Assembly: GCF_027627575.1 (NCBI RefSeq)
Contig: NZ_CP114065.1
Coordinates: forward strand, 6,386,001 to 6,450,000
Origin: Kribbella sp. CA-293567
GTDB taxonomy: Bacteria > Actinomycetota > Actinomycetes > Propionibacteriales > Kribbellaceae
Direction: 5' to 3'
Length of the DNA stretch: 64,000 nucleotides
Of the stretch, positions 9,634-18,199 are shown in pieces (the stretch's first letter is position 1; each line of letters opens with the position of its first letter). The notes under the pieces were generated by a model. It did not search any database and was not told the DNA's origin. It saw only the letters and a list, made by a program, of their open reading frames with translations. The position numbers were made by a program, and so were the translations under genes.

Positions 9634-9765
9634 AGGACTCTCCCCAATAATCGCCGGCCTGGGCTGCTGTGGCGACGGGACGGTCGCCAAGCGGGTCGGC
9701 GCTCGCTACATCGGGGCCGCTGCCGGCCTGTTACCGAAATTGCAGCAAGCTGCAGATTCGGGCTT

Positions 9766-10653
9766 TCAGGTGTTGGCGGCCTGGCGGATGTGGTGGGCGA
9801 GGGCCTTGACCGGCGGGGTGATGCCTGCGGAGGCGTAGCAGAGCAGGTGGGTTCGGGTGGCCCACGCATCGGTCAGGCGGGTGATGTCGAGGGCCGGGTT
9901 GCCGTCCACCGAGCGGAGTGGGGCGATGGCGAGGCCTACGCCCGCGGTGGCGAGGGTGATGAGGGTGTGCAGGGTCGGGACGAGGGTGCGGTACCGCGGG
10001 GCGGGGGCGTGCGGGCCGAGGCGCCGGTCCATCCAGGTGCGGAGTGTGGAGCCCAGGTCGAGGCCGATCATGGGGTGCTCGGCGACCTCGGCGTACGGCA
10101 TGGAGGGGCGGCCGGTGAGCAGGCCGCCGGACTGGCCGATGACGACCAGGGAGTCGTCGACCAGGGGTTCGGTGCGGAGGGTGGTGCCGAGGGTCTCGTC
10201 GTCGTCCAGGACGATGCCGAGGTCGGCTTTGCCTTCCGACAGCAGGCGCAGGGAACGCGGCGTGCGTTGCTCCGAGACGGTGACGTCGTGTTCGGGGTAC
10301 TCGCGGAGGAACGACGCCAAGGCGGCCGGGACGACCCGGTGCATGGCAGAACCGCCGGAGACCAGGACGAGCGGGCGCGACCGGGCTGCGGTGTAGCTGG
10401 CGACGGCGCTGTCCAGGCGCGTGGTCTGCGCCAGTACTTCGCGGGCGTGGCGGGCGAGTGTCGTACCGGCCGGGGTTGGGCGCACTCCCCTGCGTTCGCG
10501 GATCAGGAGCGGTACTCCGGCGTGCGCTTCGAGCGCTCTGACCCGCGCACTGGCCGAAGGCAGACTCAGGTGCATCTGGACCGCCCCGGCCGTGATCGAG
10601 CCTTGGTCCACGACCTGGACAAAGAGCCGGAGGTCATCGAGGTCGTAGCGCAT
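9766..10653 (-). CDS. LysR-family transcriptional regulator
   Basis: This is a 295-residue LysR-type regulator. The N-terminal winged helix (DLDDLRLFVQVVDQGSITAG, then SLPSASARVRALE) occupies about residues 3-60, and the periplasmic-binding-like effector domain follows from about residue 88. ATG 10653 is chosen because the canonical LysR N-terminus begins there; the frame upstream is non-family sequence. It diverges from the TauE/SafE permease at 10737 across 83 bp, the classical LysR arrangement, so the permease is its most likely target. The ligand is unknown; a small sulfonate or carboxylate would suit the neighbour. Confidence 0.85.
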   Translation of the reverse strand: MRYDLDDLRLFVQVVDQGSITAGAVQMHLSLPSASARVRALEAHAGVPLLIRERRGVRPTPAGTTLARHAREVLAQTTRLDSAVASYTAARSRPLVLVSGGSAMHRVVPAALASFLREYPEHDVTVSEQRTPRSLRLLSEGKADLGIVLDDDETLGTTLRTEPLVDDSLVVIGQSGGLLTGRPSMPYAEVAEHPMIGLDLGSTLRTWMDRRLGPHAPAPRYRTLVPTLHTLITLATAGVGLAIAPLRSVDGNPALDITRLTDAWATRTHLLCYASAGITPPVKALAHHIRQAANT

Positions 10654-10736
10654 GACGGCCAGCCTACGTCTGAGACAGAGGCTGACTGCGGCAAATACGC
10701 ATTGCGCTGCCACCTCGATCCCCCGATGCTCTAGAG

Positions 10737-11486
10737 ATGACCGCGCTGCTGATCGTCCTGCTCGCGGGAGTCGCGGCCGGAGCGCTGAACTCGGTCGGAG
10801 GCGGCGGAAGTTTCGTCGCGTTCCCTGCACTGGTGGCGATCGGCGTCTCCGCGGTCACGGCGAACGCGGCCACGACCGTCGCGCTGCTACCTGGCGGACT
10901 GGCCAGCCTCTGGGTCTACCGGCACGATCTCCGGCCGCTGCCGAGCACCTCGATCCGCGCGCTGACCACGACGAGCGTCGTCGGCGGGGCGCTCGGCGCG
11001 GGACTGCTGCTCCTGCTGCCGTCGGAGTCCTTCGACGCGGTCGTTCCCTGGCTGCTCGCCTTCGCCACTTTCGTGCTCGCCTTCGGCCGCCGGATCACGA
11101 GCGCTCTCAGGACGCGGGTCGCCGGCCGGCCGGCGATCGTGGCCGGCCAACTGCTGCTCTCCCTCTACGGCGGGTACTTCGGCGGCGCCTCCGGACTGAT
11201 GATGGTCGCGTTCTGGAGCGTGGCCGCGAGTGTCGATCCCGGCCGCCTCAACCCGCTGCGGCAGGCTCAGATGGCGGCGATCTACCTCACCGCGGGCGCC
11301 GTCTTCCTGGTCGCCTCGGACGTCCTCACCGAATGGCCGAAGGTACTCGTGATGCTCAGCGGCGCGATCATCGGCGGGTACGGCGGCGCCTCCATCGGGC
11401 GCAGGCTTTCCACCTCCGTACTCCGCGCGATCGTGGTGACGTCGGCTGCCGCGATGACCGTCGGCTACTTCGTGATCGCGTCATGA
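10737..11486 (+). CDS. TauE/SafE-family membrane permease (anion exporter)
   Basis: This is a 249-residue polytopic membrane protein with about seven to eight hydrophobic helices. It starts with the family signature of an early GxxAGxLxSxxGGGGSF segment (AGVAAGALNSVGGGGSF) and repeats a related motif in the second half (GGYFGGASGLMM). TauE/SafE proteins move sulfite, sulfoacetate or similar organic anions across the membrane. It overlaps the next gene by ATGA (11483-11486), so the two are probably translationally coupled, and it diverges from a LysR gene. Confidence 0.85.
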   Translation: MTALLIVLLAGVAAGALNSVGGGGSFVAFPALVAIGVSAVTANAATTVALLPGGLASLWVYRHDLRPLPSTSIRALTTTSVVGGALGAGLLLLLPSESFDAVVPWLLAFATFVLAFGRRITSALRTRVAGRPAIVAGQLLLSLYGGYFGGASGLMMVAFWSVAASVDPGRLNPLRQAQMAAIYLTAGAVFLVASDVLTEWPKVLVMLSGAIIGGYGGASIGRRLSTSVLRAIVVTSAAAMTVGYFVIAS

Positions 11487-11809
11487 TCGCCGCTGAATCC
11501 CTGGCCCGGCTGACAGTCGCCTGGGAGGCGTGCCAGTTGGCCGAGACCGCGCGGACGGCGGTCACGCTCGAGGACGATCCCGACGAACTGCTCGCGCGGG
11601 CGCACGAAGTACTGGCCGCCGCCGAGCGGTACGCCGCCGCCGTCCACGCCTTCACCTGCAGGCGAACCACCGTCGCGCCGGTTGCCTGGTCGTTGCCTGA
11701 GGCACCGGAAGAAGCGGCGGCGGATCTGGACGACTGGGTACTCCGGCACAGCGACGGCGAGACACCCGGCTCAGCACCGATCTCCGGCCGGCTCACCGAC
11801 TCTCCCTGA
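11483..11809 (+). CDS. Uncharacterised small helical protein coupled to the TauE permease
   Basis: This 108-residue protein is not recognised. It starts at ATG 11483 inside the permease stop codon (ATGA overlap), strong evidence that it is translated. Its sequence is Ala/Glu-rich and looks alpha-helical for the first ~65 residues (LARLTVAWEACQLAETA, LLARAHEVLAAAERYAAAV), followed by a Cys/Arg patch (FTCRRTTVAP) and a Pro/Asp-rich tail. There is no signal peptide or membrane segment, so it is presumably cytoplasmic. It could assist or regulate the permease; nothing in the sequence shows how. Confidence 0.65.
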   Translation: MIAAESLARLTVAWEACQLAETARTAVTLEDDPDELLARAHEVLAAAERYAAAVHAFTCRRTTVAPVAWSLPEAPEEAAADLDDWVLRHSDGETPGSAPISGRLTDSP

Positions 11810-11832
11810 CGCCGCCCTGACTGCCGCGCCGT

Positions 11833-12777
11833 TCAGTTGATCAGGCGTTCGACGATCGTGGTCATCCGGTCGACCGGGATGGCGAAGCCGATGCCGATGC
11901 TGCCGGAGCGCGACGACGTACCGAGGGTGGCGATGGCGGTGTTGACGCCGACCACCTGACCGGCCGCGTTCACCAGTGGGCCGCCGGAGTTGCCCGGGTT
12001 GATCGCGGCGTCGGTCTGGATCGCCGTCTGGCGGTTGCCGTTGTCGCCGAACCGGGCCTGCCGGCCGACGGCGCTGACGATGCCGGCCGTCACCGTTCCT
12101 TCCAGTCCGAGCGGTGAGCCGACCGCCAGCACCGGGTCGCCCACCCGGAGGGACGAGGACCGGCCGAGCGTGAGCGCACGCAGTCCCTCGACATCGCCGC
12201 TGACCTGAAGGACGGCGAGGTCGTTGTCCGGGTCGACCCCGACGACGCGCGCGGCCACGGTGCGCCGGTTGGACAGGACCAGTGACACATTGCTCGCTCC
12301 TTCCACCACGTGCGCGTTGGTGACCACGTGCCCCTGCTGGTCGATCGCGAACCCCGAACCGGTCGCCCGCCCGGCCCGGACCGAAACGACGCCCGGCAGC
12401 ACGCTCGCCGCGGCCGCCGCGATCGAGCCTTCCTGCGCACCGGCCGACGGCGCCGCGGCTTGGGGCAGCTCGACGGGAGCACTGACCGCGGGCCGAGAGT
12501 CACCCCAGTTTCCCGTGACCGCGCCGGCCAAACCGCCCGCCAGTACGGAGAGCGCGATCCCCGTGGCCAGGACGCGGCCGGTACGGCGTACCGGGGTTGG
12601 GGCCGTCACCCCGGCGCGAGGTGCCGCGGCCGGAGAGGGGGGAGCCGGCGGAGCGGCCGCCGGGGTGACGGTGAACGGGGCGCCCACAGGTGGACCGGTG
12701 GGCGCAGGTGGGGCGGTGGGTGGCGGACCGGGCTGGTAGTGCGGCCCGCGGAAGGGATGACCGAGATGAGGGCTCAC
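11833..12777 (-). CDS. Membrane-anchored trypsin-like (HtrA/Deg-type) serine protease without PDZ domain
   Basis: This 314-residue protein starts at GTG 12777 with GGAG 6 nt upstream; the longer open frame above it is read-through of the VWA gene in another register. Residues 1-65 are Pro/Ala-rich and cytoplasmic, 66-90 form one membrane helix, and the extracytoplasmic protease follows. The catalytic triad is visible: His156 in VTNAHVV, Asp186 in DPDNDLAVL, Ser264 in NPGNSGGP. The chain ends shortly after the catalytic domain (VDRMTTIVERLIN), so the PDZ domain of classical HtrA is absent. It is the last gene of the MoxR-DUF58-VWA operon, suggesting envelope protein quality control. Confidence 0.85.
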   Translation of the reverse strand: MSPHLGHPFRGPHYQPGPPPTAPPAPTGPPVGAPFTVTPAAAPPAPPSPAAAPRAGVTAPTPVRRTGRVLATGIALSVLAGGLAGAVTGNWGDSRPAVSAPVELPQAAAPSAGAQEGSIAAAAASVLPGVVSVRAGRATGSGFAIDQQGHVVTNAHVVEGASNVSLVLSNRRTVAARVVGVDPDNDLAVLQVSGDVEGLRALTLGRSSSLRVGDPVLAVGSPLGLEGTVTAGIVSAVGRQARFGDNGNRQTAIQTDAAINPGNSGGPLVNAAGQVVGVNTAIATLGTSSRSGSIGIGFAIPVDRMTTIVERLIN

Positions 12778-12794
12778 TGAAGGCTCCAAAGGAC

Positions 12795-13742
12795 TTAAGG
12801 CAGCCGCGAGAACCACAGGAGCGAGGCCAGGCCGGCCAGCAGTGCGACGGCCAGGGCGATACCCGCCACCAGGTTGGTGATCTCGCGTTCCTCGGTGGTC
12901 CAGCCGATCGACGACTGGAGGTCGGAGTAGACGGAGCGCAGTTCCTCGTCGCTCTCCGCGGAGTAGAAGGAACCGTTGGTCGCCTCGGCCAGTCCGCGCA
13001 GCGAGTCGGCATCGGCGGGGACCGGGATGTTCCGGCCTTCGATGGTGACCGTTCCCTGCGGCGTGCCGTAGGCGATCGTCGAGACCGGTACGCCGGCCTC
13101 GGTCGCCGCCTGGGCGGCTTCGTCGATCGGCCGGCCCGAGGTGTTGCCACCGTCGGACAGCAGCACGATCCGGGTCGGCGGCGGGTCGGTGGCCGCGTCG
13201 GCGTCCAGCGTGCGGACCGCGGCGAGGCTGGTCAGGACGGCCTCGCCGATCGCGGTGCTGTCGGTCAGGGCGAGCCGGCTGATCGCATCCACGGTGGCCT
13301 GGTGGTCGGTGCTGGGAGGCGTCACCACGCTCGCGGTGCGGGCGAAGGAGACCAGCCCGACGTTGAACTGCTCGGGCAGGCTGTTGACGAACTCGGTCGC
13401 GGCACTCTTGGCGACCTCGAAGCGGTTCGGTTCGACGTCGGTGGCGGCCATCGAGTTGGAGATGTCCATCGCGACGACGACGGTGGCGCGCTCCCGCGGT
13501 ACCCGCACGTCGGTGACAGGACGGGCGATCGCGATCGTCAGCACGGTGAGCGCCGCCAGGAAGGCGAACGCCGGCGCGTGCCGACGCCAGCCGGGACTCT
13601 TCGGGGCGACCTTCTCCAGCATCGGAAGGGTGGCGAAGCGGACGGCGTACTGGCCGCGGCGGCGTTGGGCGAAGACATAGGCCACGACCAGAGCCGCGAC
13701 GATCAGCAGCAGCCAGAGCCACAGGGGTTGCTCGAACTTCAT
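12795..13742 (-). CDS. VWA-domain membrane protein (BatA-like)
   Basis: This 315-residue protein has two N-terminal membrane helices (about residues 7-25 and 56-74), a von Willebrand factor A domain (about 86-280) and a C-terminal helix (VAGIALAVALLAGLASLLWF). The metal-ion-dependent adhesion site is intact at DISNS (Asp93, Ser95, Ser97). In aerotolerance (Bat) and MoxR operons such proteins work with MoxR ATPases in chaperone-like or envelope assembly roles. Its ribosome site (AGGAGG) lies 11 nt before the ATG, unusually far, and directly abuts the long palindrome at 13761-13858. Confidence 0.83.
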   Translation of the reverse strand: MKFEQPLWLWLLLIVAALVVAYVFAQRRRGQYAVRFATLPMLEKVAPKSPGWRRHAPAFAFLAALTVLTIAIARPVTDVRVPRERATVVVAMDISNSMAATDVEPNRFEVAKSAATEFVNSLPEQFNVGLVSFARTASVVTPPSTDHQATVDAISRLALTDSTAIGEAVLTSLAAVRTLDADAATDPPPTRIVLLSDGGNTSGRPIDEAAQAATEAGVPVSTIAYGTPQGTVTIEGRNIPVPADADSLRGLAEATNGSFYSAESDEELRSVYSDLQSSIGWTTEEREITNLVAGIALAVALLAGLASLLWFSRLP

Positions 13743-13760
13743 CGGATACCGGTCCTCCTT

Positions 13761-13858
13761 GTGTCACGTGGTTGAAGTTGTTCGAGTGACTGCGGTGCTC
13801 AGCCGCGAGGTGCGTGCCTGAGCGCCGCAGGCGCCGAAGAACTTCGACCACGTGACAC
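13761..13858. repeat. Long imperfect palindrome over the DUF58 stop codon
   Basis: The left arm 13761-13802 and right arm 13818-13858 are reverse complements over about 41 bp with a few mismatches, leaving a 15-nt loop (13803-13817). The outer ends are GTGTCACGTGG and its complement. It covers the last ~20 codons and stop of the DUF58 gene and ends next to the ribosome site of the VWA gene. There is no T-run, so it is not a standard intrinsic terminator. Confidence 0.8.
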
Positions 13859-14830
13859 TCTCGGGGTTCTGCGGGTGTTGGCGCGTTTGCGGGCGGTGGC
13901 GAAGGCGGCGACGTCGCGGACCCAGTCGGTGTCGGTGCGGAGCACCAGGTGGGCGGCACCGGAAGCGTGGATCGCCTGCGTTGTCTGCTCGCGGTGCTCT
14001 CGCATCGCGGTGGCATAGCGTTGCCTGAGGCGTTTGCTGCTGGTCTGTACTTCGCGGGTGCGGCCGGTCTCGGGGTCCACCAATGTGAGCAGACCGACTT
14101 CGGGGAGTTCGAGCTCGCGAGGATCGAGGATCTCGACGGCGATGACCTCGTGCCGGGCGCCGAGGCGTCGCAAGGAGTCGGCCCAGCCGGCGCCGGACCC
14201 GCCGGCGGTGGTCGGGTCGGCGGTGGCCGGGTCGGGCCAGGGCGGGGTGTGGAAGTCGGAGATGACCAGGCGCAGACCGGGCCGTGGATGTTCGCGGTTC
14301 AGGCGGGTGATGGCGTGTGCCAGGTCCGTCGCCGGATGTTCACCAGGAGTTGCTCTGGGCAACGAGAGCAACGTACGCAGGGTACGACGGAGAGCCGCCG
14401 AGCCACTGACGCCGGGGATCCGGCGAATTTCGTTGCCTAACGCAACACGAACGCCGAGCCGGTTGCCGGGACGGTCCGCGAGCAGGGCGACCGCGCCGAC
14501 GATGGCGACGGCGAGATCGCGTTTCTCCGACAACGCCGTACCGAAGTCCATGCTCGCCGAGGCGTCGACCAGCGCCCAGGTCTCCAGCTCGCGCTCCGCC
14601 AGCGGCGCGCGGACGTGCGGCTCCAGCGACCGCGCGGTGACGTTCCAGTCCATCCGGCGGACGTCGTCCTGACCGGCCTGGTACGGCCGGGCCTCGTTCG
14701 GTTCGCTGCCCGGGCCGCTCCGCAGGCCGGTGATCTCGCCGTGCAGGAAGCCTTCCAGCTTCCGTTTCACCGAGAGTTCCAGCGAGCGGAGCGCGCGCTC
14801 CCGTCCGGCCAGCAGGTCGGGACCTGTCAT
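13799..14830 (-). CDS. DUF58 protein of the MoxR operon
   Basis: This 343-residue DUF58 protein has a VWA-like fold. The family core is visible as RPYQAGQDDVRRMDWNVTAR (about residues 48-67), followed by ALVDASASMDFG with a MIDAS-like D89-x-S-x-S. It starts at ATG 14830, overlapping the MoxR gene's stop as ATGA, so the pair is translationally coupled. DUF58 proteins are steady partners of MoxR ATPases. The C-terminal ~20 residues (from about RVSRGRSSSAPAALRH) are encoded by the palindrome at 13761-13858 and look unlike family sequence, as if the element extended or replaced the original end. Confidence 0.85.
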   Translation of the reverse strand: MTGPDLLAGRERALRSLELSVKRKLEGFLHGEITGLRSGPGSEPNEARPYQAGQDDVRRMDWNVTARSLEPHVRAPLAERELETWALVDASASMDFGTALSEKRDLAVAIVGAVALLADRPGNRLGVRVALGNEIRRIPGVSGSAALRRTLRTLLSLPRATPGEHPATDLAHAITRLNREHPRPGLRLVISDFHTPPWPDPATADPTTAGGSGAGWADSLRRLGARHEVIAVEILDPRELELPEVGLLTLVDPETGRTREVQTSSKRLRQRYATAMREHREQTTQAIHASGAAHLVLRTDTDWVRDVAAFATARKRANTRRTPRVSRGRSSSAPAALRHAPRG

Positions 14831-15813
14831 GCCGCCGACCCCTGCTGCGCCTGATCGGCCGGTACGACGTGCGGCTGCTCGATCGCGTGCAGGACCCGCG
14901 ACACCACGGCCCTCGGGTCCACCCCGTCGGCCAGCGCGTCGAAGGTCAGCACCAGTCGGTGCGCCATCACGTCGTGCGCCACGTCGTACACGTCGGCCGG
15001 CAGCACGTAGTCCCGGCCTCGCAGCAGGGCGAGCGCACGACCGGCCGCGACCAGGCCGAGGGTCGCCCGCGGGCTCACCCCGAACTCCAGTACGCCGCCG
15101 AGATCGTCGATCCCGTACTGCGCCGGCTCGCGTGTCGCGTGCACCAGCCGGACGACGTACTCCGCCACGGCGTTGTGCACGAACACGTCCTCGGTGGCCT
15201 CCTGCAGCTCGCTCACCATCTGCGGCGTCAGCACACCGCTGGCATGCGGACGGCGCGAGCTCATCCGCTGCAGGATCGTCAACTCCTCCAGTGGGGTCGG
15301 GTAGTCGACGGTGATCTTCAGCAGGAACCGGTCGCGCTGCGCCTCGGGCAACGCGTAGACGCCCTCGGACTCGATCGGGTTCTGGGTGGCGAGCACCAGG
15401 AACGGCTCCGGCAGCGGGTAACTGACACCGCCGATGCTGACCTGGTTCTCGGCCATTGCCTCCAGCAACGCCGACTGCACCTTGGCCGGTGCGCGGTTGA
15501 TCTCGTCGGCGAGCACCAGGTTGGCGAAGATCGGGCCCAGCTCGGTGTCGAACCCCTCCGCCGACGGCCGCCAGATCCGGGTACCGACGATGTCGCCGGG
15601 CACCAGGTCAGGCGTGAACTGCAGCCGCGCGAACCGGCCGCCGATCACCTCCGCCAGCGTCCGCACCGCCAGCGTCTTGGCGACACCGGGCACGCCCTCC
15701 AGCAAACAGTGGCCGCGGGCAAGCAATCCGACGAGCATCCGCTCGACCAGCTGGTCCTGCCCGACGACGACCCGCTTCACTTCGAAGAGCGCCCGCTCCA
15801 GTACTGCGGTCAT
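14827..15813 (-). CDS. MoxR-family AAA+ ATPase
   Basis: This 328-residue cytoplasmic ATPase has Walker A GVPGVAKT, Walker B LVLADEINRA, a sensor-1 region (FLVLATQNP) and the C-terminal AAA lid. MoxR proteins act as ATP-driven chaperones for VWA-domain partners, for example in cofactor insertion or envelope complex assembly. Its start (ATG 15813) overlaps the stop of the small exported protein gene and its stop overlaps the DUF58 start, each by ATGA. The partners here are the DUF58 and VWA proteins downstream. Confidence 0.9.
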   Translation of the reverse strand: MTAVLERALFEVKRVVVGQDQLVERMLVGLLARGHCLLEGVPGVAKTLAVRTLAEVIGGRFARLQFTPDLVPGDIVGTRIWRPSAEGFDTELGPIFANLVLADEINRAPAKVQSALLEAMAENQVSIGGVSYPLPEPFLVLATQNPIESEGVYALPEAQRDRFLLKITVDYPTPLEELTILQRMSSRRPHASGVLTPQMVSELQEATEDVFVHNAVAEYVVRLVHATREPAQYGIDDLGGVLEFGVSPRATLGLVAAGRALALLRGRDYVLPADVYDVAHDVMAHRLVLTFDALADGVDPRAVVSRVLHAIEQPHVVPADQAQQGSAA

Positions 15814-16079
15814 GCGTTGCCCGCCACGTCGGGCTGCTGCTCACCCTGCGGCTGGGACGGCTGGGCGCCCTGCTCCGCGCCGCCCTGCTGACCACCGGAG
15901 CCGTCCTTCTCCGGGCAGTCCCGCGTGCTCTGGCCGGACGTGGCCGAGCCTTCTTCCACCGTGACATAGCCCTGTTCGGGCGCCGGGTCGTTGCCGGCGG
16001 CGTACGCGACCCCGCCGGCGCCGAGAGCGGCGACGGCGATCGCAGTACCGAGCAGGAGGCGTTTGCCGGGGAGATTCAT
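15810..16079 (-). CDS. Small exported protein, first gene of the MoxR operon
   Basis: This 89-residue protein begins MNLPGKRLLLGTAIAVAALGAGGVAYA, a signal peptide or single membrane anchor, followed by a short Gln/Gly/Ser-rich low-complexity tail with one Cys (DCPEKDG). ATG 16079 is preferred to the upstream ATG because AAGGAG lies 5 nt before it. The family is not recognised. Its position as the leader of the MoxR-DUF58-VWA-protease operon, with an ATGA overlap into moxR, suggests a cell-envelope client or partner. It diverges from the response regulator at 16209. Confidence 0.7.
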   Translation of the reverse strand: MNLPGKRLLLGTAIAVAALGAGGVAYAAGNDPAPEQGYVTVEEGSATSGQSTRDCPEKDGSGGQQGGAEQGAQPSQPQGEQQPDVAGNA

Positions 16080-16208
16080 GCTGACTCCTTCGAGTTCGGA
16101 TGGTGAGCACCAATTCATCAGGCCACCCCGAAAACGACCGGAAAGCAGAACGAAAGTCCGGCGAAAGGGCAGACCCGGTGCACGCCTTCGCGCGGCTACC
16201 TTGGACTC

Positions 16209-16901
16209 GTGCGATTACTGGTGGTGGAGGACGAGGAAGGTCTGGTCAGCGCGCTGCGCTCGGGACTCGGCCGGGCCGGCTATGCCGTGGACGCGGCGCT
16301 GACCGGGGCCGAGGCGGTCGAGAAGCTCGCCAGTACGCCGTACGACCTGGCGATCCTCGACATCACGCTGCCGGACACCAGCGGTCTCGACCTGTGCCGC
16401 GCGGTCCGGCGCGGCGAGATCGAGGTGGCGTCCGGGCGCGAGCTGCGGGTGCTGATGCTGACCGCGCGCGCCTCGCTCGCCGACCGGGTCCGCGGGCTCG
16501 ACGAGGGCGCGGACGACTATCTGACCAAGCCGTTCGCGCTGGTCGAGCTGCTGGCCCGGATCCGCGCGTTGCTGCGCCGCGACGTGACGAACGGGACCAC
16601 GCAGCTGCACGTCGGCGACCTCGTGCTCGACAGCGCGCGGCACCTGGCGACCAGAGCCGGCCGGGAGTTGCCGCTGACGCTGAAGGAGTTCGGCGTACTG
16701 CGGTACCTGATGTCGCGGCCCGGTCATGTCGTCTCGGCCGAGGAACTGCTGGAGCACGTCTGGGACGAGAACGCGGATCCGTTCACCCAGAGCGTGCGCG
16801 TGACGGTCGGCACCCTGCGCCGCAAGCTCACGCTGGCGGGCGAGGAAGCCTTGCTGGAAACGGTGATCGGGCGCGGCTACCGGCTCAGGGGTGACGCATG
16901 A
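16209..16901 (+). CDS. OmpR/PhoB-family response regulator
   Basis: This 230-residue two-component response regulator starts at GTG 16209. The receiver domain (1-115) has the acidic pocket VVEDEE, the phosphoacceptor Asp51 in AILDITLPD and the conserved Lys107 in YLTKPFA. The C-terminal winged helix (about 130-228) ends with the typical VRVTVGTLRRKL and IGRGYRL. It overlaps the histidine kinase start by ATGA. It is divergent from the MoxR operon across 129 bp, so that operon is a plausible target; no operator repeat was recognised. Confidence 0.9.
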   Translation: MRLLVVEDEEGLVSALRSGLGRAGYAVDAALTGAEAVEKLASTPYDLAILDITLPDTSGLDLCRAVRRGEIEVASGRELRVLMLTARASLADRVRGLDEGADDYLTKPFALVELLARIRALLRRDVTNGTTQLHVGDLVLDSARHLATRAGRELPLTLKEFGVLRYLMSRPGHVVSAEELLEHVWDENADPFTQSVRVTVGTLRRKLTLAGEEALLETVIGRGYRLRGDA

Positions 16902-18187
16902 GGAAACCCAACCTGCCGGCCTGGACCCAGACGATCCGCTTCCGGCTGACGCTGACCTACTCCGCGGTCCTGATCGGGCTGTCGGCGCTGGTGCTGGGCG
17001 GGCTGTACTTCTCGCTGTCGGCGTACCTCGATCCGAAGCCGATCGACCCGATCACGGTGAAGAAGTACTACCTCGACAAGCACGGCCAGCCGCACGTCAA
17101 GGAAGGGTTCACGATCCAGGCCGCGGACCTGTCCAGCATCCAGTCGGCGGTGAACTACCAGACCCTGCAGACGCTGAAGACCTACTCGACGGCCGGGATG
17201 GGCGTGCTGCTGCTCTTCAGTCTCGGCACCGGCTGGTGGCTGTCGGGTCGCGCCCTGAAACCGGTCAGCCGGATCACCGCGACGGCGCAGGACATCTCCG
17301 CGACCGACCTGTCCCGCCGGATCGCGATGGACGGGCCGAAGGACGAGCTGCGCAATCTCGCCGACACCGTGGACGACATGCTCGAGCGGCTGGAGGCGGC
17401 CTTCGTCGCGCAGCGGCAGCTCGTCGACGACGCGTCCCACGAGCTGCGCAATCCGCTGGCGGTGATCCAGGCCAACGTCGACGCCGTACTGGCTCATGAC
17501 GACACGCCCTCGGAGGATCGGGCCCAGGCGACCGCGATCGTCTCTCGCGCGATCCAGCGGATGACCCGGCTGGTCGAGGACCTGCTGGCGTCCGCTCGCC
17601 GGTCGTCCCCGGCGTTCGTGGATGCCGATGTCGACCTCGCCGCGATCGCGGGTGAGGCGGCTGAGGAGTACGCGCTACTTGCGGCCGATCGAGAGCTCCG
17701 ACTGGTACGGCGACTCGCGCCCGGGCCGATCGCGGCCGGGGACGGCCAGGCGCTGCGCCGGGCGGTCGACAACCTGCTGTCCAACGCGGTCCGGCTCGCC
17801 CGCGGTGGCAGCGAACTCGTGCTGGCGGTCGGGAGCCGCAACGGTTGGGCCTGGATCGCCGTACGCGACGAAGGGCCGGGCATCGCGGTCGAGGACACCG
17901 ACCGCGTCTTCGACCGCTTCTTCCGCTCCGGCCAGCGCCAGCCACCGGCGACGGTCCCCCTCACCGACCCCTCCAGCGGCCCGTCGACCAGTCAACGCCG
18001 AGCTGGCCTGGGCCTCGCCATCGTCCGCCAGATCGTCGAGTCCCACGGCGGCTCGGTGTCCCTGCACTCCGAGGTAGGCATCGGCTCCACCTTCGTCCTC
18101 TGGCTCCCCGAACGCTCCCTCACCAACACCACCCGCAGCTCCCCCACACCCCCCACCGAAGACCCCCTCGGCCCCCGGCCCAGCTGA
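16898..18187 (+). CDS. HAMP-domain sensor histidine kinase
   Basis: This 429-residue membrane kinase pairs with the preceding response regulator. Membrane helix 1 is at about residues 19-43 and helix 2 at 97-118, enclosing a ~55-residue extracytoplasmic sensor. HAMP follows (about 119-171), then the dimerisation domain with the phosphorylated His181 in DDASHELRNPL. The ATPase part has the N box (DNLLSNAVRLA), G1 (RDEGPGI), the F box (VFDRFFR) and G2 (GLGLAIVRQI). The tail is Pro/Thr/Ser-rich. The signal is unknown. Confidence 0.9.
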   Translation: MRKPNLPAWTQTIRFRLTLTYSAVLIGLSALVLGGLYFSLSAYLDPKPIDPITVKKYYLDKHGQPHVKEGFTIQAADLSSIQSAVNYQTLQTLKTYSTAGMGVLLLFSLGTGWWLSGRALKPVSRITATAQDISATDLSRRIAMDGPKDELRNLADTVDDMLERLEAAFVAQRQLVDDASHELRNPLAVIQANVDAVLAHDDTPSEDRAQATAIVSRAIQRMTRLVEDLLASARRSSPAFVDADVDLAAIAGEAAEEYALLAADRELRLVRRLAPGPIAAGDGQALRRAVDNLLSNAVRLARGGSELVLAVGSRNGWAWIAVRDEGPGIAVEDTDRVFDRFFRSGQRQPPATVPLTDPSSGPSTSQRRAGLGLAIVRQIVESHGGSVSLHSEVGIGSTFVLWLPERSLTNTTRSSPTPPTEDPLGPRPS

Positions 18188-18199
18188 AGGTTGTAGCTG

